The notes under the pieces: model-generated | Databases searched by the model: none | What the model saw: the letters and a program-made list of their open reading frames with translations, nothing else | Told to the model about the DNA's origin: nothing | Position numbers and translations under genes: made by a program | In this document: one piece after another, positions 23,951 to 32,907 of the stretch | Numbering within the stretch: the stretch's first letter is position 1 | Layout of the letters: each line of letters starts with the position of its first letter | Origin: Minwuia sp048007105 | GTDB taxonomy: Bacteria; Pseudomonadota; Alphaproteobacteria; Minwuiales; Minwuiaceae | Length of the DNA stretch: 64,000 nt | Assembly (NCBI RefSeq): GCF_048007105.1 | Contig: NZ_CP180352.1 | Location: forward strand, 4,402,001-4,466,000 | Direction: 5' to 3'

Positions 23951-25930
23951 CTATTTCTTGTCCAGGCAGTCCTTCGCCGCCTTGACCACCTGTGCGGCAG
24001 TGATGCCGAAAAAGTCATATAGCTGAGGCGCGGGCGCCGAAGCGCCGAAACCGGTCATGCCGACTACCGCACCGGTATCCCCGACATAGCGCTCCCAGCC
24101 GTAGGTGGAAGCGGCTTCGACGGCAACCTTCACGGCATCCGGCGGCAGGATCGAGTTGCGGTAGTCCGCATCCTGCTGATCGAACAGCTCGGCGCAGGGC
24201 ATGGAGACCACGCTGGTCGGCACACCGTCGGTCTGCAGCTGCTTCTTCGCCTCAACGGCCAGCGCAACTTCCGTGCCCGTGGCGATCAGCACCACCTTGG
24301 CGGTGTCATTGGCCTGATCGATGACATAGGCGCCCTTCTGGGACTGGGGCCTGGCTTCCTTGCGCAGGAGCGGCGTGCCCTGACGCGAGAGGGCCATGAT
24401 CGACGGGCCGGTCTCGTGCTCCAGCGCCAGGCGCCAGCATTCGGCCGTCTCGATAGCGTCGCAGGGCCGGAAGACCAGCACATTCGGCATCGCACGCAGC
24501 GAGGCGAGATGCTCCACCGGCTGATGCGTCGGCCCGTCCTCGCCAAGACCGATGGAGTCGTGGGTCATCACGTAGATCACCCGCTTGCCCATCAGCGCCG
24601 AAAGACGGATCGACGGGCGGCAGTAGTCGGTGAAGACCAGGAAGGTGCCGCCATAGGGAATCACGCCGCCATGCAGCGCCATCCCGTTCATGGCCGCCGC
24701 CATGCCGTGCTCGCGGATGCCGTAGTAGACGTAGGATCCGGCGTAGTCGTTGGCCTGCACCGGCGTCATGGAACCGGTCCGGGTCAGGTTGGAACCGGTC
24801 AGATCCGCCGAGCCGCCGATCAGTTCCGGCAGGGCCGGCTGGATCGCTTCCAGCGCCATCTGCGAGGCCTTGCGGGTGGCGACGTTCGACTTCTCCTGCA
24901 GCAGGTGGGAGATGTGCGCGTCCAGGCCCTTGGTCCAGCCTTCCGGCAGACGGCCGCTCATGGCCCGCTTGAAGTTCTCGTGCCGCTCCTGGTCCATCTC
25001 GGCGAGACGCACATCCCAGGCCGCGGACTTGGAGGCGCCGCGGGCGCCAACCAGCCGCCAGGCGTCGAGAATGTCATCGGGCACCGTGAAGGGTTCATGC
25101 GGCCAGCCGAGATGCTCGCGCGCCGCCTCGATCTCCTCGTCGCCCAGCGGTGCGCCGTGGGTGGCGGCCGTGCCCTGTTTGTTGGGCGCGCCGTAGCCGA
25201 TGGTCGTCTTGCAGGCGATCAGCGAGGGCCGCGGCTCGTTCTTGGCGGCGCTGATGGCGTCGGCAATGGCCTTGTGATCGTGGCCGTTGCAGTCCAGCAC
25301 ATGCCAGCCGGAGGCCGCGAAACGCGCCATCTGGTCGTCGGAGCAGGCCAGGTTCACGGCGCCGTCGATGGAGATGCCGTTGTCGTCCCAGAGCACGATC
25401 AGCTTCCCGAGCTTCAGATGCCCGGCGAGGCTCAGCGCCTCCTGGCTGATGCCTTCCATCAGACAGCCGTCGCCGGCGATCGCGTAGGTGTAGTGATCGA
25501 CGACCTCGTCGCCGAAACGGGCGGCGAGAATGCGCTCGGCCAGCGCCATGCCGACGGCGTTGGCGAGTCCCTGGCCCAGCGGGCCGGTCGTCGTCTCGAT
25601 GCCGGTGGCGTGGCCGTATTCGGGATGGCCGGCCGTCCGCGCGCCCAACTGGCGGAAATTCTTCAGCTCGTCGATGGTCATGTCCGCATAGCCCGTCAGG
25701 TAGAGCAGCGAATAGAGCAGCATCGAGCCGTGGCCGGCGCTGAGCACGAAGCGGTCTCGGTTGGGCCAGTCGGGACGGCGCGGGTCGAAGGACAGGTGCT
25801 TCGAGAACAGCACGGTCGCCACATCGGCCATACCCATCGGCATGCCCGGATGGCCGGAATTCGCCTGCTGGACCGCGTCCATCGACAAGGCCCGGATGGC
25901 GTTCGCCATCTCGCGCGGATCAACACTCAT
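23951..25930 (-). CDS. tkt: Transketolase
   Basis: A thiamine diphosphate enzyme moving two-carbon units between sugars. In 659 residues: the N-terminal QQANSGHPGMPMGMADVATV, the ThDP motif GDGCLMEGISQEA through the Asn in WDDNGISIDG, and the transketolase block REHGMAAAMNGMALHGG. THDSIGLGEDGPTHQPVEH and FGASAPAPQLYDFFGIT close the catalytic and C-terminal parts. It heads the leftward tkt-gap-pgk-fba operon. The 278-bp gap to the next divergent gene should hold its promoter. Confidence 0.96.
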   Translation of the reverse strand: MSVDPREMANAIRALSMDAVQQANSGHPGMPMGMADVATVLFSKHLSFDPRRPDWPNRDRFVLSAGHGSMLLYSLLYLTGYADMTIDELKNFRQLGARTAGHPEYGHATGIETTTGPLGQGLANAVGMALAERILAARFGDEVVDHYTYAIAGDGCLMEGISQEALSLAGHLKLGKLIVLWDDNGISIDGAVNLACSDDQMARFAASGWHVLDCNGHDHKAIADAISAAKNEPRPSLIACKTTIGYGAPNKQGTAATHGAPLGDEEIEAAREHLGWPHEPFTVPDDILDAWRLVGARGASKSAAWDVRLAEMDQERHENFKRAMSGRLPEGWTKGLDAHISHLLQEKSNVATRKASQMALEAIQPALPELIGGSADLTGSNLTRTGSMTPVQANDYAGSYVYYGIREHGMAAAMNGMALHGGVIPYGGTFLVFTDYCRPSIRLSALMGKRVIYVMTHDSIGLGEDGPTHQPVEHLASLRAMPNVLVFRPCDAIETAECWRLALEHETGPSIMALSRQGTPLLRKEARPQSQKGAYVIDQANDTAKVVLIATGTEVALAVEAKKQLQTDGVPTSVVSMPCAELFDQQDADYRNSILPPDAVKVAVEAASTYGWERYVGDTGAVVGMTGFGASAPAPQLYDFFGITAAQVVKAAKDCLDKK

Positions 25931-26162
25931 TACTTATGGACCTCGGTATTGCGGGACGTCGGGGTCCCCGGAACCTTGCCACCCGGCAGGGGGTTCGAGG
26001 GATGATCGCCCTCTGGCGGCCGCGTACCCCCCCGGAATCGCGCGGCAAAATGCCGACGCGCATCGCAACCGTCAACCTGTAGACCCGCTCAAATATTGCC
26101 CGGCGTCACCGCAGGCACCGTCCGCGGTTGACCGCAAATCCGGGATGTTTTTATGGTGGCAT

Positions 26163-26181
26163 GTTAGGGAAAAGCCCTAAC
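26163..26181. promoter_or_regulatory. Dyad GTTAGGG-N5-CCCTAAC upstream of the zapA operon
   Basis: Perfect 7-bp arms around AAAAG in the tkt/zapA-operon divergent gap, 28 bp before the first gene. It may be an RNA hairpin at the 5' end of the rightward transcript or a repressor dyad. The rest of the gap (25931-26208) shows no other clear element. Confidence 0.45.
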
Positions 26182-26208
26182 GTCATACGCAAGCGACGAT
26201 AATCCTGC

Positions 26209-26496
26209 ATGAGTTCCGAACCCCAGAGCCCCACCGACCCCGTAAGCCGTGCGCTGAAGGCGCTGGAGCGCGTCGAGAAGATCAGGGCCGGGGGTCTGAT
26301 GCGTCGAACCGCCGCAGAACCGGCCGGTGAGGCCGACTCGGTCGAACTGGAGAGCCTCCGTGCCGAAAACGCGTCGCTCCGCGCGGAACTGGCGGAAGCG
26401 GCCGAGGAAAAGGCGCGGCTCAGGCGGGAGGCCGCGCAGCTGGCCGTCCGCGTCGACAGCGCGCTGGAACAGCTTGACCTGATCGAGAAGGGATAG
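26209..26496 (+). CDS. Small coiled-coil protein (DUF4164-like) upstream of zapA
   Basis: A 95-residue protein of unknown function. After a short N-terminal part comes a leucine/alanine-rich heptad region (ELESLRAENASLRAELAEAA ... RLRREAAQLAVRVD) that should form a coiled coil. It ends SALEQLDLIEKG. Small coiled-coil genes are commonly found just before zapA in alphaproteobacteria, so a cell-division role is suggested by position. It ends 4 bp before the zapA GTG start. Confidence 0.75.
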   Translation: MSSEPQSPTDPVSRALKALERVEKIRAGGLMRRTAAEPAGEADSVELESLRAENASLRAELAEAAEEKARLRREAAQLAVRVDSALEQLDLIEKG

Positions 26497-26500
26497 GGCC

Positions 26501-26818
26501 GTGCCCCAGGTGAAGGTGACGGTGAACGGGCGCGATCATCTGATCGGCTGCGGCGACGGCGAGGAAGACCGGGTCCGCGAACTGGCGGCCTATGTCGACC
26601 GCCGCGCCAACGAACTGGTCGATGGCGGCGCGCGTGTCCCCGACAGCCGGCTGATGCTGATGACCGCCCTGCTGATCGCCGACGATCTGGCCACCGCCTA
26701 TGACGAACTCGATTCGGCGCGGGGCAACATGTCGACCGGCGCCGATCCACGGATGGACGAGATCGCCCGCCGGCTGGAAGCGCTGGCCGACGGACTGGAA
26801 GACCGGACGGCTCAGTAG
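26501..26818 (+). CDS. zapA: Cell division protein ZapA
   Basis: ZapA binds and bundles FtsZ filaments at midcell. The 105 residues start with GTG at 26501 (PQVKVTVNGRDHLIGCGDGE), the typical beta-hairpin. The ZapA core follows: EDRVRELAAYVDRRANEL, then a helix with LMLMTALLIADDLATAYDEL and a C-terminal helix. The 3' end overlaps the convergent hydroxyacid dehydrogenase by 7 bp. No 6S RNA gene is evident downstream, since the converging gene begins at once. Confidence 0.9.
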   Translation: MPQVKVTVNGRDHLIGCGDGEEDRVRELAAYVDRRANELVDGGARVPDSRLMLMTALLIADDLATAYDELDSARGNMSTGADPRMDEIARRLEALADGLEDRTAQ

Positions 26819-27744
26819 CCGCGGCCGGTGTCGACCGTGTTGATCAGCGGGTCCCCGGCCTGGTCGCGGCGAATGTTCTCGACAACCTGATCCACCAGCG
26901 CCCGCGGGTCGGAGAAGGCCGCGATGTGCGGCGTCACCGTCACCTGCGGATGGTCCCAGAACCGGCTGTCGGCGGGCAGCGGCTCGGTCTGGAAGACGTC
27001 CAGCGACGCTTCCGAGATGTCCCCCTCGTCCAGCGCCGCCAGCAGGTCGGCCTCGACCACATGTCCGCCGCGGCCGGCATTGATGAAGCTGGCGCCGCGC
27101 GGCAGCTTCGCCAGCAGGCCGCGGTTCACGATCCCCCGCGTGGCGTCGGTCAGCGGCAGCAGGCAGATCAGGATCTCGGTCCGCGCCAGGAAGGCGTCGA
27201 GCCCGTCGGCGCCATGATATCCCGTCACACCCTCGACCTCGCGCGGCGTCCGGGACCAGCCCGCGACGTCGAAGCCCAGCATGGCAAGATAGCGCGCGGC
27301 ATCACCGCCAAGTTCGCCGAGTCCCATCATGCCGACCTTGCGCTCGCCGGCGTGGGGCTGGGGCAGTTCCTGCCAGACCTTCATCCTCTGCTGCCGGTCG
27401 TATTCGCGGTGCCGGCGGTGATGCATCAGGGTCTGCATCACCACCCATTCGCGCATTCTCAGCGCCATGTTCGGGTTGATGACCCGGCAGACCGGCACAT
27501 GCTTCGGCAGTTCGGCGTCGGCGAAAATGTGATCGACCCCCGCACCGAGCGAGAAGATCGCCCGCAGGTTCGGCAGGCTGGCCAGCAATCCGGTCTCCGG
27601 CTTCCAGACCAGGGCGTAGTCGATATCCGCCAACTCACCGGCGTCCGGCCAGATGCGGAAGTCGAGCTCGGGCAGTTCGCCCATGACGGTTTCCCGCCAC
27701 CAGTCGGCCCGGTCGGCGTTGGATCGGAACAGCATGGTCGGCAT
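26812..27744 (-). CDS. D-isomer 2-hydroxyacid dehydrogenase (glyoxylate/hydroxypyruvate reductase GhrA-like)
   Basis: Reduces glyoxylate or hydroxypyruvate with NAD(P)H. From ATG at 27744 (MPTMLFRSNADRADWW), behind a GGAGAT site, the protein has 310 residues, the usual GhrA length. Motifs: the substrate loop FSLGAGVDH, the cofactor loop VGMMGLGELGGDAARYLAML, CLLPLTDATRGI, NAGRGGHVVEADLL with the catalytic Arg region, LDVFQTEPLP, and a C-terminal HIAAFSDP with the catalytic His. It could serve in glyoxylate handling beside the ethylmalonyl-CoA pathway, which also produces glyoxylate; that link is inference. Confidence 0.87.
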   Translation of the reverse strand: MPTMLFRSNADRADWWRETVMGELPELDFRIWPDAGELADIDYALVWKPETGLLASLPNLRAIFSLGAGVDHIFADAELPKHVPVCRVINPNMALRMREWVVMQTLMHHRRHREYDRQQRMKVWQELPQPHAGERKVGMMGLGELGGDAARYLAMLGFDVAGWSRTPREVEGVTGYHGADGLDAFLARTEILICLLPLTDATRGIVNRGLLAKLPRGASFINAGRGGHVVEADLLAALDEGDISEASLDVFQTEPLPADSRFWDHPQVTVTPHIAAFSDPRALVDQVVENIRRDQAGDPLINTVDTGRGY

Positions 27745-27835
27745 CGGGATCTCCGTGGATGGGCGTCGGCGCGGCTCGGACGGCACATTGTGCTATCCTT
27801 TCCCCGGGGAAAGTCAAACGGGGGTCCGACGCATC

Positions 27836-29074
27836 ATGTCGAGACGAAGCGGCATCGCTGGCGCCATCCTGCTTGCCGGCATCGCACTCGGGGGCTGCGA
27901 GACGCAGGACATCGAAGCGGCCCGGAACGTGCTGGAAGGCGCACAGCTGGTGATCGTGTCCATGGGCAACTCCTTCGCCTCCGGCGAAGGCAATCCGGAC
28001 GTGCTGGCGACCGCGAACGAAAGCGCCAAATGGCAGGAAAACGCCGCCTTCGCGTCCGGGCTCTGCCATCGCTCCGCCATCAACGCGCACCGTTTCGCCG
28101 TCGCCGCGGTGACCGATGCATGGACGCTTTCCGACGAGGAGATCTACGCCAGCTTCGCCTGCTCCGGCGCCTCGACGCGCTTCGGACTCAGGTTGTCGCG
28201 ACGCGGCAACGCGAACATCTGCCAGTTGCCGGCGCCGGCTGCGCCACCGTCGCCTTATTGCGGCGAAGGACAGATCGCCACCGCGAAGGCATGGGCCGAA
28301 GACCCGGAGAACGGGGTGATGCGCATCGATGTCGTCATCCTGTCCATCGGGCTGAACGACCTCGGCTTCGGCAGTATCGTGAAGGCCTGCGTCACGCCCA
28401 AGCCGACACCTTTCCATCCCGACTGCCACCAGGACCCGGGCATCACCGAGATGCTGCAGCACGGATGTACCGACGCCCAGGACGATGACGACCCGTCGGA
28501 CCTGCCCACGGGCTGCGGCGGGATATTCCGGTCCGCCTATGGCGGCTTCGACCGGGTGCAGGGCCGCGTCGAACGGGAAATCCGCCGCATCCGCGAGGAA
28601 CTGGACCCCAGGCACATCCTGCTGGTCGGCTACCCGGACCCCAGCCGCAACGAGAACGGCAATTTCTGCAATCGCTACAACGAGAACTTCATCGCCGGAA
28701 TCGATGTGCTGACCGGTCAGGTGAATCCCGGCGGCACGGGCATTGGCTGGATGGCCATTCCGTTCGGCGCCGCCACCAGCGAGGTCACCGGGGCCGAGTC
28801 GCGCTTTGCCTTCGAGGAGGTGTTGACCCCCCTGAACGAGATCCTGGCCGACGCGGCGGCGGCCGAAGGCGCGCATTTCGTCGACGGCCTTGCGGCGCTC
28901 ACCCGCGAACATGGCGTCTGTTCCAGCGACCCCTGGTTCCACGGGTTCAAGTCGTCCTTCGCGCGGCAGGACGATGAACAGGGAGTACTTCACCCGAACC
29001 AGGCGGGTCACGAGGCCATGGCCGCGCCCATAGAGGCGAAGCTGAGAGCCGTGCTGGGCCTGCCGCCGGCCTGA
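27836..29074 (+). CDS. SGNH/GDSL-like hydrolase lipoprotein
   Basis: Probably a secreted, lipid-anchored esterase or lipase. The 412-residue protein starts MSRRSGIAGAILLAGIALGG, followed by Cys (lipobox LGGC). Block I is SMGNSFASGEGNPD, with the catalytic serine; block III is ILSIGLNDLGFG; block V is GVLHPNQAGHEAMA, with the catalytic histidine. Many cysteines in the central region (CGEGQ, CVTPK, CHQDP, CTDA, CGGIF) suggest periplasmic disulfides. The start at 27836 is chosen for the signal peptide; a longer frame upstream overlaps the divergent gene. Substrate unknown. Confidence 0.8.
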   Translation: MSRRSGIAGAILLAGIALGGCETQDIEAARNVLEGAQLVIVSMGNSFASGEGNPDVLATANESAKWQENAAFASGLCHRSAINAHRFAVAAVTDAWTLSDEEIYASFACSGASTRFGLRLSRRGNANICQLPAPAAPPSPYCGEGQIATAKAWAEDPENGVMRIDVVILSIGLNDLGFGSIVKACVTPKPTPFHPDCHQDPGITEMLQHGCTDAQDDDDPSDLPTGCGGIFRSAYGGFDRVQGRVEREIRRIREELDPRHILLVGYPDPSRNENGNFCNRYNENFIAGIDVLTGQVNPGGTGIGWMAIPFGAATSEVTGAESRFAFEEVLTPLNEILADAAAAEGAHFVDGLAALTREHGVCSSDPWFHGFKSSFARQDDEQGVLHPNQAGHEAMAAPIEAKLRAVLGLPPA

Positions 29075-29084
29075 ACGGCGGCCC

Positions 29085-30698
29085 CTACTTCAGCACACGG
29101 TTCTCGAAGGCCGCAGCCAGCAGCGTCTTGGTGTACGGCGTCTCCGGCGTCTGGAAGATCTTCTCGGTCGGGCCGCTTTCGACAACGACGCCGTCCTTCA
29201 TGACGATGACGTCGTCGGACAGCGCGCGGACGACCCTGAGATCGTGGGAAATGAACATGTAGGCCAGGCCGTAGCGCTCCTGCAGTTCCCGCAGCAGATC
29301 GACGATCTGCGCCTGCACCGACATGTCCAGCGCCGAGGTCGGTTCGTCCAGCACGATGAATTCCGGTTTCAGCACGATGGCGCGGGCGATGGAGATTCGC
29401 TGGCGCTGACCACCCGAGAACTCGTGCGGATAGCGGTCCTGCATGTCGCCTTCCAGACCGACTTCCTCCAGCGCGCGGGCGATGACGTTACGCCGCTCAG
29501 CCTCGTCGCCGACCAGCTTGTGGACCAGCAGGCCTTCCTCGACGATCTGGCCGACCGAAAGCCGGGGACTCAGCGAGCCGAACGGGTCCTGGAAGACGAC
29601 CTGCATCTCCTTCCGCTTCGGTCGCATGTCGCCGAAGCCGTGACCGTCGATCCGTTCCCCCTTCCAGACGATCGGTCCCTCGGAGCGTATGAGGCGCAGC
29701 AGCGCCATGCCGAGCGTGGTCTTGCCGGAGCCGGACTCGCCGACAACGCCAAGAGTCCGGCCCTTGCGGATGCTGACGTCGATCCCGTCGACCGCCTTCA
29801 CATGGCCGACGGTGCGGCGGAAGACGCCGCGCTTGATCGGGAACCAGACCTTGAGGTCGCCGGCGGTCAGGACCTCTTCGGGCTCGGCAGCGTCCGGGTC
29901 GCGGACCGGGCGGCCCTTCGGTTCTGCCGACAGCAGCATCTTCGTGTACTCGTGCTGCGGTCTCTCGAAGATCTCCTCGGTCGGCCCTGCCTCGACGATA
30001 TCGCCCTTCGTCATCACGCAGACCTCGTCGGCAATGCGCCGGACGACGCCCAGATCGTGGGTGATGAACAGGATCGCCATGCCGAGGCGCTTCTGCAGGT
30101 CGATCAGCAGGTCGAGGATCTGCGCCTGGATGGTGACGTCCAGCGCCGTGGTCGGCTCGTCGGCGATCAGCAGATCCGGTTCGTTGGCGAGCGCAATGGC
30201 GATCAGCACGCGCTGGCGCTGGCCGCCGGAGAGCTGATGCGGATAGTCCGCCAGCCGTCCCTCGGGATCACGGATGCCGACCAGATGCAGCAGTTCGATC
30301 ACGCGCTTGCGCGCCGCCTCCTTGCCGATGCCGCGGTGCAGGCGCAGCACCTCGGCGACCTGCTTCTCGACGGTGTGCAGCGGGTTCAGCGCCGACAGCG
30401 GCTCCTGAAAGATCATCGAGATCCGCTGCCCGCGGATGGTCCGCATGAAACCGTCCGGCGCGCCGACCAGTTCCTTGCCGTCCAGCTTGATCGAACCGCT
30501 GGGATGGCTGGCGCGCGGATAGGGCAGAAGCTGCATCACCGAGAGCGCGGTCACCGACTTGCCCGACCCGCTCTCACCGACCAGCGCCAGCGTCTTGCCG
30601 CGCTCCAGATCGAAGGAATTGTGGCGCACGGCCTCAATCGGCCCGGCCTCGGTGTTGAAGGTGACCGAGAGGTCGCGGACTTCCAGCAGCTTGCTCAT
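29085..30698 (-). CDS. yejF: Peptide ABC transporter, fused double ATP-binding protein YejF
   Basis: Energises import of oligopeptides (microcin C in E. coli). The 537-residue protein has two NBDs. NBD1: Walker A GESGSGKSVTA, signature LSGGQRQRVLIA, Walker B LLIADEPTTALD. NBD2 (from about residue 290): GESGSGKTTLG, FSGGQRQRISIA, FIVLDEPTSALD. Each is followed by an oligopeptide-type C-terminal part (TKMLLSAEPKGRP; TKTLLAAAFENR). The start at 30698 overlaps the yejE stop by 4 bp; a much longer upstream frame runs antisense-like through yejE and is not coding. Last gene of the yejA-yejA-yejB-yejE-yejF operon. Confidence 0.94.
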   Translation of the reverse strand: MSKLLEVRDLSVTFNTEAGPIEAVRHNSFDLERGKTLALVGESGSGKSVTALSVMQLLPYPRASHPSGSIKLDGKELVGAPDGFMRTIRGQRISMIFQEPLSALNPLHTVEKQVAEVLRLHRGIGKEAARKRVIELLHLVGIRDPEGRLADYPHQLSGGQRQRVLIAIALANEPDLLIADEPTTALDVTIQAQILDLLIDLQKRLGMAILFITHDLGVVRRIADEVCVMTKGDIVEAGPTEEIFERPQHEYTKMLLSAEPKGRPVRDPDAAEPEEVLTAGDLKVWFPIKRGVFRRTVGHVKAVDGIDVSIRKGRTLGVVGESGSGKTTLGMALLRLIRSEGPIVWKGERIDGHGFGDMRPKRKEMQVVFQDPFGSLSPRLSVGQIVEEGLLVHKLVGDEAERRNVIARALEEVGLEGDMQDRYPHEFSGGQRQRISIARAIVLKPEFIVLDEPTSALDMSVQAQIVDLLRELQERYGLAYMFISHDLRVVRALSDDVIVMKDGVVVESGPTEKIFQTPETPYTKTLLAAAFENRVLK

Positions 30699-31783
30699 GC
30701 GAAGCTCTTCCTGGGATCGAAGGCGTCCCGCACGGCTTCGGCCATGAACATCACCAGCGTCAGCATGAAGGAGATGACGACGAAGCCGGTGATGCCGAGC
30801 CATGGCGCCTGCAGGTTCGCCTTGCCCTGGGCCAGCAGTTCGCCCAGCGAGGGCGAGCCCGGCGGCAGGCCGAGGCCCAGCAGGTCCAGCGCGGTCAGCG
30901 AAGTGATGGCGCCGGTCAGGATGAAGGGCATGAAGGTGATGGTGGCGACCATGGCGTTGGGCAGCAGGTGCTTGAACATGATCACGCCGTTGCCGACGCC
31001 CAGCGCGCGCGCCGCGCGGACATAGTCGAAATTCCGGGCGCGCAGGAACTCTGCGCGGACCACGGCCACCAGCGCCGTCCAGCTGAACAGCAGGAGAATG
31101 AACAGCAGGGTCCAGAAGCCGGGCACGAACAGCGCCGAGAAGATCAGGATGATGAAGAAGAAGGGCATCCCTTCCCATATCTCGATGAAGCGCTGGGCGA
31201 TCAGGTCCAGCCAGCCGCCGTAATAGCCCTGCACCGCGCCCGCGCAGACTCCGATGATCGTCGACAGGATCGTCAGCATGATCCCGAACAGCACCGAGAG
31301 CCGGTAGCCGTAGATCACGCGGGCGATGACATCCCGGCCCTGATCGTCGGTGCCGAGCCAGTTCTCCGCCGTGGGCGCCTGCGGGAACGGACCTTCGGCC
31401 TTGGGCGTGCGGTAGTCGTATTCCACCAGCGGCCAGAGCGCCCAGTTGTCGCCTTCCGACAGGGCCTCGCGCATGAAGTCCTCGCGGTACTCCGCTTCGG
31501 TCGGCAGGAAGCCGCCGAACTCCTCGTCGGTGTAGACGAACAGCACCGGGAACTTCAGCTCGCCCCCGTAGGAGACCATCAGCGGCTTGTCGTTGGCGAT
31601 CAGTTCGGCGAACAGGCTGAGGACGAAGACGATCATGAAGATGATCGCCGACCAGTAACCGCGCCGGTTGCGCTTGAAGTTCTGCCAGCGCCGCTTGTTC
31701 AGCGGTGTGACCCGGATGCCCATCACACGATGGACCTCGGCGCCCGAGAGCGGTCCGTAATCCTGCATCGCGGCATCAGACAT
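30695..31783 (-). CDS. yejE: Peptide ABC transporter permease YejE
   Basis: The second permease of the Yej importer, 362 residues. A cytoplasmic N-terminus (TPLNKRRWQNFKRNRRGYWS) precedes the first helix IIFMIVFVLSLFAELIA. The family-specific periplasmic stretch NDKPLMVSYGGELKFPVLF is present. NWLGTDDQGRDVIARVIYG is the permease-C hallmark, and RAARALGVGNGVIMFKHLLP contains the EAA-type loop that contacts the ATPase. It overlaps yejB by 8 bp and yejF by 4 bp. Confidence 0.93.
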   Translation of the reverse strand: MSDAAMQDYGPLSGAEVHRVMGIRVTPLNKRRWQNFKRNRRGYWSAIIFMIVFVLSLFAELIANDKPLMVSYGGELKFPVLFVYTDEEFGGFLPTEAEYREDFMREALSEGDNWALWPLVEYDYRTPKAEGPFPQAPTAENWLGTDDQGRDVIARVIYGYRLSVLFGIMLTILSTIIGVCAGAVQGYYGGWLDLIAQRFIEIWEGMPFFFIILIFSALFVPGFWTLLFILLLFSWTALVAVVRAEFLRARNFDYVRAARALGVGNGVIMFKHLLPNAMVATITFMPFILTGAITSLTALDLLGLGLPPGSPSLGELLAQGKANLQAPWLGITGFVVISFMLTLVMFMAEAVRDAFDPRKSFA

Positions 31784-32888
31784 CGCGCGCCTCGAAATCG
31801 ATGCGCGGATCGACGAAGGCGTAGGTGATGTCGCGCAGGATCGTCATCACCAGCCCCAGCAGCGTGAAGGCGTAGAGCGTGCCGAAGACGACCGGGTAAT
31901 CCCGGTTGACCACGCTCTCGAAGCCGAGCCGCCCCAGCCCGTCGAGGGAGAACAGCACCTCGATCAGGAAGGTGCCGGTGAACAGCATGCCGATGAAGGC
32001 CGACGGGAAGCCCGCGATCACGATCAGCATGGCGTTGCGAAAGACATGCCCGTAGAGCACTCGGTTCTCCGACAGACCCTTGGCGCGGGCGGTCTGGACG
32101 TATTGCAGGTTGATCTGATCCAGGAAGGAATTCTTCGTCAGCATGGTCAGGTTGGCGAAGGCGCCGATGGTCAGTGCGATGACTGGCAGGCAGACATGCC
32201 AGAAATAGTCGGCGACCTGACCCAGCGTCGACATCTCGTCGAAGTCCTCCGACACCAGCCCCCGGAGCGGGAAGATCTGCCAGTAGGAGCCGCCGGCGAA
32301 GAGCACGATCAGCAGCACGGCGAAGAGATAGGCCGGGATGGCGTAGCCGATCACGACGACAGTCGATGTCCAGACGTCGAACGGCTGACCGTCGCTCACC
32401 GCCTTGCGGATGCCGAGCGGGATAGAGATCGTATAGGCCAGCAGGAACGACCAGAGGCCCAGCGATATCGAGACCGGCATCTTGTCCAGCACCAGGCTGA
32501 TCACCGACTGGTCGCGGAAGTAGCTGTCGCCGAAATCGAAGACAGCATAGTTCGCCAGCATCTGCAGGAAGCGCTCATGCAGCGGCTTGTCGAAGCCGAA
32601 CTGCTTCTCCAGTTCCTTGATGAATTCCGGATCCAGGCCCTGCGCGCCACGGTAGGAGCTGTCGCCGGCGCCACCGCCGGGTCCCTGCCCGCCGCCGCCA
32701 CCCGAGGCCTCATTGCCGCCTGCCCCGGTGACACGCGCGCCGGCGCCCACCGCCGTGCCCTGGATCTCGGCGATGATCTGCTCGATTGGCCCGCCCGGCG
32801 CGAACTGGATGATGGCGAAGTTCACCAGCAGGATCACGAACAGCGTCGGGATGATGAACAGGAAGCGGCGGATGATGTAGGCGATCAT
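31776..32888 (-). CDS. yejB: Peptide ABC transporter permease YejB
   Basis: The first permease, 370 residues. MIAYIIRRFLFIIPTLFVIL starts the first helix, then NFAIIQFAPGGPIEQ. A Gly/Ala/Ser-rich insert follows (residues ~45-75, with GGNEASGGGGGQGPGGGAG), as in other alphaproteobacterial YejB proteins. RGAQGLDPEFIKELEKQFGF, NFGDSYFRD-type sequence (here DFGDSYFRD) and QTARAKGLSENRVLYGHVFR, the EAA loop, are present. It sits 19 bp after the second binding protein gene. Confidence 0.93.
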   Translation of the reverse strand: MIAYIIRRFLFIIPTLFVILLVNFAIIQFAPGGPIEQIIAEIQGTAVGAGARVTGAGGNEASGGGGGQGPGGGAGDSSYRGAQGLDPEFIKELEKQFGFDKPLHERFLQMLANYAVFDFGDSYFRDQSVISLVLDKMPVSISLGLWSFLLAYTISIPLGIRKAVSDGQPFDVWTSTVVVIGYAIPAYLFAVLLIVLFAGGSYWQIFPLRGLVSEDFDEMSTLGQVADYFWHVCLPVIALTIGAFANLTMLTKNSFLDQINLQYVQTARAKGLSENRVLYGHVFRNAMLIVIAGFPSAFIGMLFTGTFLIEVLFSLDGLGRLGFESVVNRDYPVVFGTLYAFTLLGLVMTILRDITYAFVDPRIDFEARDV

Positions 32889-32907
32889 GCGTCAGACGTC
32901 CGCCAGA

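Noticed and set aside
20679..25930. Calvin cycle operon
   Set aside because: tkt, gap, pgk and fba alone serve glycolysis and gluconeogenesis. No phosphoribulokinase, RuBisCO or cbbR was seen.
26819..26830. 6S RNA gene after zapA
   Set aside because: In many bacteria ssrS follows zapA, but here a converging gene overlaps the zapA end, leaving no room.
29085..31178. N-terminal extension of YejF by 160 residues
   Set aside because: The extension lies over yejE in another frame, is Arg/Gly-rich, and a normal start at 30698 overlaps the yejE stop by 4 bp.
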